Source: DATKZH01 sp964505295
GTDB lineage: Bacteria; Planctomycetota; Planctomycetia; Pirellulales; Thermoguttaceae
Assembly: GCA_964505295.1 (NCBI GenBank)
Contig: CAZDHR010000090.1
Coordinates: forward strand, 1 to 19,104
Length of the DNA: 19,104 nt
Direction of reading: 5' to 3'
Shown here: piece by piece, positions 1 through 6,172 of the stretch
Layout: each line of letters begins with the position of its first letter
Numbering within the stretch: the first letter of the stretch is position 1
Notes under the pieces: generated by a model
Database searches by the model: none
Seen by the model: the letters and a program-made list of their open reading frames with translations, nothing else
What the model was told of the DNA's origin: nothing
Made by a program: the position numbers and the translations under genes

Positions 1-151
1 AGCTGGAGCTTGGGAACCAGGGCGCGGGAACAGACGGGTTGGGCGAATGCTTACGGTCCTGACGCCTGCGCGGATCGAGCGGAAATCAGTCGGACCGGCC
101 CGCTGCGGCCCCGCCACGGGCGGACAAACCGCGGGAGCCGGCTCGCAGCGA

Positions 152-526
152 TCAGCGACGTGCCGCGTCGATCGAAGACCGCTCCCGGAAGCCCGACGTG
201 CGTTGGCCCGGCGCGGGCCGTGGGGCATGAGAATCGGCGTGCGAGCCGGAATCGTACGCCGTGCCCGTCTCGGCCCCGGTCGGAAAGGCGACCAGCGCCG
301 CCAGGCAGACGAGCAACTCCAACAGCCCAACCACGACCGGGTGCAGAGCAGGACGACGAACGGGGGCCTGGGGGGCAAGCCAAGTGGCCTGTTGCCAGCC
401 ATCCGGAGTGCGCCGCCAGCAATCCAACGGCCTGTCGGGGGCCGCCGGCGTTTCCGGCAGGGGGACTTCGGTGGCCAGCCAGCCCACGGCCGCCAATAGC
501 ACCAGGAGCCAACCTAACCGTTCCAT
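152..526 (-). CDS. Small two-helix membrane protein, unknown function
   Basis: A 124-aa protein that I cannot assign to a named family. The start is the ATG at 526, chosen because a strong Shine-Dalgarno sequence (GGAGGGGG) lies about 4 nt upstream; the open frame continues further upstream but without such a signal. The sequence shows an N-terminal hydrophobic helix (about residues 4-18, LGWLLVLLAAVGWLA), a Trp/Pro-rich middle (CWRRTPDGWQ, then TWLAPQ), and a second helix (about residues 53-70, VVVGLLELLVCLAALVAFP). The last 40 or so residues are rich in Ser, His, Arg and Pro and look non-native, as if the original C-terminus just after the second helix had been lost or the frame drifted. 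It is transcribed away from the HDOD gene. The function is unknown; the coding call rests on the ribosome binding site and the two helices. Confidence 0.6.
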   Translation of the reverse strand: MERLGWLLVLLAAVGWLATEVPLPETPAAPDRPLDCWRRTPDGWQQATWLAPQAPVRRPALHPVVVGLLELLVCLAALVAFPTGAETGTAYDSGSHADSHAPRPAPGQRTSGFRERSSIDAARR

Positions 527-908
527 GATCCCCCTCCAGAAAAGTCCCCAAAGTGTCTGGAAGCAGGAGATGCAAGTGGCAGACCGCTGGGGAGTCGGCC
601 GCAGCCGCCCGACGCGCAAACCGCGCGGTAGCAGGGAGTTGCCGCTTTCCGGGCCGATTGCGCGAAGGCGGCCGTGGGGCTTTCTGGCAACGTGACGCGC
701 ACACCCGGGTTGCGTTGGTGCAACGCGGTTTCCAAGTCAACACGTGCGCCGGCGCGGCCGCCGGAGCGGCCGGGATTTCGGTTTGCCTCGGAGTAGGTTG
801 TGTCGTAGGGTTTTCCTAGGTGCGAGACGACGGCGCTCGGCCGGTGGCCTTGCCGGTAGGCAGCGTCGATGACCTCTCCGACTCCGGCAACCCTGGGTGG
901 GCAACGCG
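527..908. other. Divergent intergenic region, no gene seen
   Basis: This is 382 nt between the start of the small membrane protein (minus strand) and the HDOD gene (plus strand). It must hold both promoters, but I find no convincing -35/-10 pair on either strand. The best plus-strand candidate, TTGCCT followed 17 nt later by TAGGGT near 785-815, is weak. Open frames crossing it on both strands have no ribosome binding site and no recognisable protein content. Confidence 0.4.
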
Positions 909-1819
909 ATGTCCGATGCACAGTTCCCTGCGCTTGATTTGAAGAAAATTCTCACCGGAGCACAGCTACCAGCCCTTCCGCAGAGCGCGATTCGGCTGTT
1001 GGAGTTGTCGCAGGATCCGGACAACGGCCCTGCGGAATTCGCCGTTCCGATCGAGACGGATCCGGGACTGGCCGGCCAGGTTCTCCGCTTCGTCAATTCG
1101 TCGTATTTCGGGTTTTCCCGGGAGATCTCCAGCGTGAAGCTGGCGATCACCCTTGTGGGTATTCGCACCATCAAGAACTTCGCCTTGTGGAGTGCGGTCT
1201 TCAGCTTGATGCCGAACCCCAAATGCGGCCCCTTCGATCTGAAGAGCCTGTGGCAGGACTCGTTGCGGCGTGCGTTGTTCGCTCGGGCGGTGGCGAAGAT
1301 GCTGGGGATCAAGGAGGTCGAGGAGCCGTTTTCGGCGGCCTTGTTACAGGACATGGCCGTGCCGCTTCTGGCCAAGGAAGCGCCCGCGGCGTACGTCAGG
1401 CTGCTCAACGCCCGCCAGAACGGCAAGGTGCGACTCTCGGTGCTGGAGCGACACGTCTTCGGATGGACGCACGCCGAGGCTGCCGGCATCATCGCCCGGA
1501 TGTGGGGTCTTCCCGAAGGTTTCGCGGTGTTGATCGAGAGCCACCTGGAGATCGACCGCTGGGTTCGCGAGGCGGAAGCCGAGCCGGGCAAGCTGGTCGT
1601 GGCCCTGTCGTCGATGTTGCCCACGACGGCGGATCAAGGCTGGACCGATCGGACGCAGTTCGAGCACTACTATGAGACCGTGTGTCCGGCCGGCGGTCCT
1701 ACCTTGCCGGCGTTATTGGAGAAGACGGACGAAGAGTATGCCGAGTTCGGCCCCGTGCTCAAGCTCTCCACTCCGAGCCGATCCCTGGTGGACTTCTACG
1801 AAGAGGTCGCGGCGGCCAC

Positions 1820-1823
<4 letters not shown>
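909..1823 (+). CDS. HDOD domain protein (signal transduction)
   Basis: A 304-aa cytoplasmic protein made almost wholly of an HDOD domain, the non-catalytic relative of HD phosphohydrolases found in bacterial signalling and regulatory proteins. Diagnostic parts are LPALPQSAIRLLEL near residues 19-32, the segment around IETDPGLAGQVLRFVNSSYFG (about 53-73), LVGIRTIKNFALW (about 91-103), and the late FGWTHAEAAGIIARMWGLP stretch (about 186-204). The ATG at 909 is preferred to the in-frame GTG at 897 because GGGTGGG sits 7-8 nt before it. The length fits stand-alone HDOD proteins. No GGDEF, EAL or receiver domain is attached, so the partner is unknown. The TGA stop overlaps a GTG that opens a possible second reading frame. 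No transmembrane segment or export signal is visible. Confidence 0.9.
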
Positions 1824-2323
<500 letters not shown>

Positions 2324-2325
2324 GG

Positions 2326-2415
2326 ATGGACGACGACGAGATCGCCGAGCCGGCCTCGCGGCAACGTGGACGTCTTTCGTTGGCTGGGGACATCGGTATT
2401 CGGGGAGCGGGGTAA
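2326..2415 (+). CDS. Possible 29-aa leader ORF before the TPR gene
   Basis: ATG at 2326 opens a 29-codon frame (MDDDEIAEPASRQ at its start) that ends with TAA at 2413-2415, two nucleotides before the TTG start of the TPR gene. GAAGG lies 7 nt upstream of the ATG. It sits just after the predicted transcript start, so it would be the first frame in that mRNA. It may couple translation to the TTG start, or be chance. No family is recognised. Confidence 0.2.
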   Translation: MDDDEIAEPASRQRGRLSLAGDIGIRGAG

Positions 2416-2417
2416 CG

Positions 2418-2933
2418 TTGGCGGCTCGAGATCAAATCCGTTTGCGGCAGATCGAACGCCAGGCCGAGGGCTACCTCGAGCTGGGCATGGCGGAACACGC
2501 GTTGGACGCCCTCGGTCGGCTGGGCAAGGCGGCCGACTTGAGCCCCCACGCCCTGTACCTGCGGGGCGAAGCGCTCCGCGAGCTCGACCGCCATGACGAA
2601 GCGCTCAGGCCGTTGCGACGGGCCGCCAAGGCCGATCCCGACAACGTCCATGTCTGGCTCGCCCTCGGCTGGTGCCACAAGAGGACCGCCCGAATCGATC
2701 TGGCCGTCCGCGCGCTGGAAAGGGCGCTGGAGGTCGAACCGTCCGAGGCGCTGGTCCACTACAACCTCGCTTGCTACTTGAGCCTGTCCGGCGAGACGCA
2801 CCGGGCGCTGGCCCACCTATCCCGCGCAGTCACCCTCGACTCCCGCTACCGCGTCCTGGCCCACGACGAGCCCGACTTCGACCCCATCCGATCCGATCCC
2901 GGCTTCCAGGACCTGACGACCATCATCGTCTGA
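2418..2933 (+). CDS. TPR repeat protein
   Basis: A 171-aa cytoplasmic tetratricopeptide-repeat protein, presumably a protein-protein interaction scaffold. Helical repeats run from about residue 5 to 140: QAEGYLELGMAEHALDAL, then ALYLRGEALRELDRHDEAL, then VWLALGWCHKRTARIDLAV, then VHYNLACYLSLSGETHRAL. After the last repeat comes the tail DEPDFDPIRSDPGFQDLT, a common ending in bacterial TPR proteins. The frame has no ATG or GTG upstream between the stop at 2313 and residue 1, so the TTG at 2418 is the only usual start; GGGGAGCGGGG ends 4-5 nt upstream. A sigma-70-like promoter lies at 2280-2308. The binding partner is not evident from its neighbours. Confidence 0.88.
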   Translation: MAARDQIRLRQIERQAEGYLELGMAEHALDALGRLGKAADLSPHALYLRGEALRELDRHDEALRPLRRAAKADPDNVHVWLALGWCHKRTARIDLAVRALERALEVEPSEALVHYNLACYLSLSGETHRALAHLSRAVTLDSRYRVLAHDEPDFDPIRSDPGFQDLTTIIV

Positions 2934-3050
2934 GCCCCGGCCCCCACGCCCGACGCCTCGCGTCCCCTCCAACGCCAACTCACCGCCGATCACTCCTCGT
3001 CCCGCGCCACCACGCGCGGGTAGCGGACCGTGCCGACCCCCACTTTGCCC

Positions 3051-3074
3051 TCCTCTCCCGCTTGCGGGAAAGGG
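3051..3074. repeat. Short hairpin repeat (CTCTCCCGC-TT-GCGGGAAAGG type)
   Basis: The arms 3051-3061 and 3064-3074 pair with one mismatch and one G-T pair around a TT loop. The following GTCGGGGTGAG completes a motif that is widespread in intergenic DNA of many GC-rich bacteria, as I recall. It lies 118 nt after the TPR stop and may help end transcription, although no T-tract follows. Confidence 0.55.
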
Positions 3075-3099
3075 TCGGGGTGAGTCCGGTTCACCGGCC

Positions 3100-3330
3100 G
3101 CCTCGGCAATCTTGGATCGGCCCGCGGAGAACTGGAAAGTGACGGTTGTCTTCCAGTCCGAAGACAAGGGCGCGACGTGGCAGAAGCTCTCCGAATTCGA
3201 AGGCCGGAAGGCAAGCTGATTATCCAGACGCGCGTCGACGAAGTGAAGCATGGCGGCGAAGCGGCTCAAATCCAGGTTTCCGATGACCGCAAAACCGCGT
3301 CCTACGATCCCGCGTCCGGCTTGGTTTCGC
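3100..3330 (+). pseudogene. Frameshifted remnant of an Asp-box (BNR) protein
   Basis: Two adjacent frames read like real protein but neither forms a complete gene. The frame through 3127-3219 gives WKVTVVFQSEDKGATWQKL, which contains an exact Asp-box/BNR motif (S-x-D-x-G-x-T-W), then meets a TGA at 3217. The next frame continues from 3210 as GKLIIQTRVDEVKHGGEAA and fades out near 3310. Restoring one nucleotide at about 3208-3209 would join them. Asp-boxes occur in sialidase-like and other beta-propeller proteins. The fragment has no start codon with a ribosome binding site and is bounded upstream by the hairpin repeat at 3051-3074. It could be chance, but the two frames abut precisely. Confidence 0.4.
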
Positions 3331-3358
3331 TGCCCGGCCGTCCAAACACTGCGGATCC

Positions 3359-3387
3359 TGGACTACCCTCCCATCTCGCGGTACGAT
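3359..3387 (+). promoter_or_regulatory. Promoter candidate for the first Gfo/Idh/MocA gene
   Basis: TGGACT (3359-3364) and TACGAT (3382-3387) are 17 nt apart, each matching the sigma-70 consensus at 4/6. This would start a transcript near 3394 and leave a leader of about 54 nt before the ATG at 3448. Confidence 0.4.
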
Positions 3388-3447
3388 GGGCGACTATCGG
3401 GGAGGTCTTCAGTCCAGAACAGCTCAATTCGGAGCAGGAGTCATCGC

Positions 3448-4944
3448 ATGACAACCGATATGAATCGCCGCAGGTTCGTGGGGTCCGCGGTCGCATCCGG
3501 CGTGATTTCGATCGTTCCCAGACACGTCTTGGGGGGAGCCGGATACGTCGCTCCGAACGACAAGATCACGCTGGCGCACGTAGGCATGGGCACCCAGGGC
3601 TTCCGCGAGCTGGGGGGCCTGCTGGCCGCGCCGGAGGTACAGATTGTCGCGGTCTGCGACCCGAACGCCGACAGCAACGACTACGTGGAGTGGGGCAAGA
3701 ACAGCGTCCGCAACGCGATCCGAAAGTATCTGGGCAAGCCCGACTGGAGAGAGAACGACGACGGCTGCCCGGGCGGCCGGGAAGTGGGCCGCGAAGTCGT
3801 CGACACCTACTACGCCAACCAGAGGGGCTCCGATCGCTTCAAGGCGTGCTCCGCCTATGCCGACTTCCGGGAACTGCTGGCCCAAGAGAAGGACGTCGAC
3901 GCCGTGAAGGTCATGACGCCCGATCATCTGCACGCCACCGTCTCCATCGCGGCGATGAACGCGGGCAAGCACGTCGCGACGCACAAGCCGATCGCCAATC
4001 GCTTGTACGAGGGAAGACGGGTCGTCGAGACGGCCCGCAAGACGAAGGTCGCCACCCACCTCCTGGCTTACGGCAGTGGCGTCGGCAACGGGCTGATCGC
4101 CGAGCGGATCAAGCAGGGAGTCATCGGCCGGCTTCGGGAAGTGCACAACTGGTCGAACCGGCCGGTATGGCCCCAATACACCGAGATTCCCACCGACGGG
4201 CCGCCGGTCCCCAAGGGTTTCGACTGGAAGCTGTGGCTGGGGCCCGCGGTCGACCGCCCCTATCATCCGCACTACACGCACACGGTGTTCCGCGGTTGGT
4301 ACGATTTCGGCGGCGGTTCCATGGCCGACATGGGCATCTATAGCCTCTGGCCCGTATTCACCGCGCTGGATCTGGACGCCCCGGTCCGTGCCGAAGCCTG
4401 GGCGACCCACACCTGCTCGATCGTCGACGGCGTCAGCCGGACCGCCACGAACGATTTCTCCTACCCGACCGCCTGCACCATCCGTCTCCACTTTGCCGCG
4501 CGCAACGACCGGCCAGCCATCGACCTGTTCTGGTACGACGGGGGCATGAAACCCCGGCTGCCCGACGAAGTGGAGGCCCACAACGTCACGATGTCGAGGG
4601 AGGGCATCCTGTTCGTCGGCGACCAGGGGACGATCATGGCCGGTTTCCACGGGCAGAAGCCGCAGTGGTTCGCCCAAGGCAAGCGAGAATCCCTCTCGCT
4701 GGAAGAAGTGGAAGGACGTCCCGGCGGGCGTCACGGCTCGTGGCTCGAGGCCGTCCGAGGCGGACCGCCGTCGCCGGGCAGCTTCGTCAATGCGGCCTCG
4801 ATCACCGACGCCGTCAACCTGGGGACCGTCGCACTCCGCGCTCGGCAGAAGGTGCTGTTCGACAGCGAGAACATGAAGATCACCAACGTGGCCGGCGCCG
4901 ACAAGTACCTGCGTCGCGAGTACCGGAAGGGGTGGGAGTTGTAG
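3448..4944 (+). CDS. Tat-exported Gfo/Idh/MocA family oxidoreductase
   Basis: A 498-aa NAD(P)-dependent oxidoreductase-family protein; members act on sugars, inositols or glycosides, some through 3-keto intermediates. The N-terminus has a Tat signal (NRRRFVGSAVASGVIS, residues 6-21) followed by PRHVLGG, so it should be folded with its cofactor and exported. The Rossmann motif GMGTQG is at 46-51. The usual EKP motif reads HKP at 179-181, keeping the Lys but not the Glu. Next come the substrate-domain segments DWKLWLGPA and GWYDFGGGSMADMG, and the characteristic end YLRREYRKGWEL. Relative to the second copy in this window it has an insertion of about 40 residues between the first Rossmann strands (around 75-120). 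The start at 3448 is set by AGGAG 7 nt upstream; the longer frame from 3250 crosses the promoter. A GC-rich hairpin follows the stop. The exact substrate is unknown. Confidence 0.92.
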   Translation: MTTDMNRRRFVGSAVASGVISIVPRHVLGGAGYVAPNDKITLAHVGMGTQGFRELGGLLAAPEVQIVAVCDPNADSNDYVEWGKNSVRNAIRKYLGKPDWRENDDGCPGGREVGREVVDTYYANQRGSDRFKACSAYADFRELLAQEKDVDAVKVMTPDHLHATVSIAAMNAGKHVATHKPIANRLYEGRRVVETARKTKVATHLLAYGSGVGNGLIAERIKQGVIGRLREVHNWSNRPVWPQYTEIPTDGPPVPKGFDWKLWLGPAVDRPYHPHYTHTVFRGWYDFGGGSMADMGIYSLWPVFTALDLDAPVRAEAWATHTCSIVDGVSRTATNDFSYPTACTIRLHFAARNDRPAIDLFWYDGGMKPRLPDEVEAHNVTMSREGILFVGDQGTIMAGFHGQKPQWFAQGKRESLSLEEVEGRPGGRHGSWLEAVRGGPPSPGSFVNAASITDAVNLGTVALRARQKVLFDSENMKITNVAGADKYLRREYRKGWEL

Positions 4945-4985
4945 GCCGGCGCCGTAGTCGCCAAACCTGCGCCCACCGGCACAAG

Positions 4986-5013
4986 GCCCCCCGGGCACGC
5001 GTTCCCGGGGGGC
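4986..5013 (+). terminator. GC-rich hairpin after the oxidoreductase gene
   Basis: A perfect 10-bp stem (GCCCCCCGGG at 4986-4995 with CCCGGGGGGC at 5004-5013) and an 8-nt loop begin 41 nt after the stop codon. No T-run follows, so it is at most a T-less terminator or an mRNA 3-prime end stabiliser. Confidence 0.5.
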
Positions 5014-5052
5014 GGCGCGGGGAAAAACGTGTGCGGCCGGGGGGGCGGGAGG

Positions 5053-5081
5053 TTTACTTTCGTCCCGGCACGGATTATCCT
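5053..5081 (+). promoter_or_regulatory. Promoter candidate for the lipoprotein gene
   Basis: TTTACT (5053-5058) and TATCCT (5076-5081) are separated by 17 nt, each 4/6 to the sigma-70 consensus. Its position between the hairpin and the lipoprotein ribosome binding site supports it. The predicted leader is about 40 nt. Confidence 0.4.
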
Positions 5082-5126
5082 GGGCGCCGGCTTGGAAACC
5101 ACGGTCCAAATCAAGGGAGGTGTTCT

Positions 5127-5798
5127 ATGAAGAGGTTGGCTTGTCTAGCGATGCTTCTGGGTATCGCCCTGTTCGCGATGGGCTGCCCCCAAGGGCCGGA
5201 GACGCCGTCTCAGCCCCAAATCGACTTCGGCCCGGCGGAGGTGACCCCCGAGGTCCCAACCGAGGAAGGGCCCGCGGAGGAGCCTGCGGAGACCGAGCAG
5301 GCGCCAGAGGAAGTGATGGTGCCGCCGCTGCCCGCGGAAGACGAGGCGGCCCCCGCGGAGAAGGAAGCTCCGGCCGAAGAGAAGCTGGCCGAGGAACCGG
5401 CCGAGGAGAAACCGGCGGAGAAGCCGGCCGAAGCGAAGGCCGCGGCGGAGAAGCCGGCCGAGAAACCGGCTCCGGCCGAAGCGAAGGCCGAGGCGAAGCA
5501 GCCGGCGCCGGCGCTGCCGAAGATCGATTTCCCAACGGTCGAAATGAAGACCGAGGAAGCGGCTCCCGCCAAGGAGGAGGCAAAGCCCGCGGAGGAAAAA
5601 CCGGCCGAAGAGAAGCCCGCTGAGGAAAAATCGGCGGAGAAGCCGGCCGAGGAAAAGCCGGCAGAAGAGAAACCGGCCGAGGAGAAGCCCGCGGAGGAAA
5701 AATCGGCGGAGAAGCCGGCCGAGGAAAAGCCGGCAGAAGAGAAACCGGCCGAGGAGAAGCCCGCGGAGGAAAAACCGGCGGAGAAGCCGGCCGAGTAG
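5127..5798 (+). CDS. KPAEE-repeat lipoprotein
   Basis: A 223-aa predicted lipoprotein of unknown function. Residues 1-20 form a lipoprotein signal (MKRLACLAMLLGIALFAMGC) with the lipidated Cys at 20; the lipobox AMGC is slightly atypical, with Ala at -3. The rest is low complexity: Pro/Glu/Ala-rich to about residue 75, then Lys-Pro-Ala-Glu-Glu repeats to the C-terminus, with a less regular stretch around 125-145 (ALPKIDFPTVEM). Such charged Pro-rich stalks are extended and could span the periplasm or bind cell-wall or envelope polymers; this is inference. The start at 5127 follows GGGAGG with a 6-nt gap. A promoter candidate and a strong terminator frame it, so it is probably a single-gene transcript. 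The end of the gene carries a perfect 72-nt tandem duplication. Confidence 0.85.
   Translation: MKRLACLAMLLGIALFAMGCPQGPETPSQPQIDFGPAEVTPEVPTEEGPAEEPAETEQAPEEVMVPPLPAEDEAAPAEKEAPAEEKLAEEPAEEKPAEKPAEAKAAAEKPAEKPAPAEAKAEAKQPAPALPKIDFPTVEMKTEEAAPAKEEAKPAEEKPAEEKPAEEKSAEKPAEEKPAEEKPAEEKPAEEKSAEKPAEEKPAEEKPAEEKPAEEKPAEKPAE
5622..5795 (+). repeat. 72-nt tandem repeat inside the lipoprotein gene
   Basis: Units 5622-5693 and 5694-5765 are identical across 72 nt. They encode 24 residues (EEKSAEKPAEEKPAEEKPA and five more), and a partial third copy (30 nt, one change) runs to 5795. Because 72 is a multiple of three, copies can be gained or lost without a frameshift. Confidence 0.9.
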
Positions 5799-5855
5799 GC
5801 CGATCAGGCCAAACCATGGGCCGGCCGCGTCGACTTGGACGGCCAGAGAAACTGT

Positions 5856-5893
5856 GGGGGAAGGAAGCGCGGGTTCTTCCTTCCCCCTGTTCT
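5856..5893 (+). terminator. Hairpin terminator of the lipoprotein gene
   Basis: A perfect 11-bp stem (GGGGGAAGGAA at 5856-5866 with TTCCTTCCCCC at 5877-5887) and a 10-nt loop are followed by the T-rich TGTTCT. It lies 57 nt after the stop codon. Confidence 0.75.
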
Positions 5894-6010
5894 ATGCGCG
5901 AGCGGGCCGTGGCGGACGACGGTCCGTCAATCCTCCCTGTGGTTTGCGTGCCACCCGTCCGCCGAGTGAGGATGAGGACATGACGTCGTAAGCATCGGCA
6001 CTTCAATGAG

Positions 6011-6071
6011 TGTCGTTGTTCGCTCCGCGAACAAGCGTCTTTTCGCGGAGCGAAAAGCGACTATTGCGACA
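6011..6071. repeat. Paired complementary hairpins (TTCGCTCCGCGAA / TTCGCGGAGCGAA)
   Basis: Two small hairpins lie 6 nt apart: 6017-6033 (TGTTCGC-TCC-GCGAACA) and 6040-6056 (TTTTCGC-GGA-GCGAAAA). Their 13-nt cores are reverse complements of each other, so the region can also fold as one longer stem. TGTCG at 6011-6015 and CGACA at 6067-6071 close the whole unit. I recall this text as a frequent intergenic motif in Pirellulales genomes. Confidence 0.7.
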
Positions 6072-6130
6072 GTAGTTGATGCGCCGATCTAAGGGGGCAG
6101 CGTAGGGGGATCCTCATGGTTCCCCACCTT

Positions 6131-6168
6131 GTCACCCCGTCACCCCCTCACCCTGTCACACCGTCACC
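6131..6168. repeat. Imperfect 8-nt tandem array (GTCACCCC)
   Basis: Five units of eight nucleotides, the last one partial: GTCACCCC, GTCACCCC, CTCACCCT, GTCACACC, GTCACC. The array ends 5 nt from the stop codon of the long minus-strand gene, so on that strand it reads GGTGAC repeats at the mRNA 3-prime end. No hairpin terminator was found for that gene. Confidence 0.7.
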
Positions 6169-6172
6169 GAGG

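Noticed and set aside
2990..3214. Minus-strand frame ending in KVGVGTVRYPRVVARDEE
   Set aside because: The last 20 or so residues look protein-like, but there is no start or domain, and the frame runs through the hairpin repeat. It is too short to support a gene fragment.
3424..5109. A 561-codon minus-strand frame over the first oxidoreductase
   Set aside because: It is an antisense shadow; the plus-strand frame has the Tat signal, Rossmann loop and family C-terminus.
5622..5795. Tandem repeats as a possible CRISPR or minisatellite array
   Set aside because: The units are contiguous without spacers and in frame with the protein; they are coding repeats.
5125..6006. A 293-codon minus-strand Pro/Arg-rich frame over the lipoprotein gene
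   Set aside because: It is the complement of the KPAEE repeats and crosses the terminator. The plus-strand frame has a lipobox and ribosome binding site.
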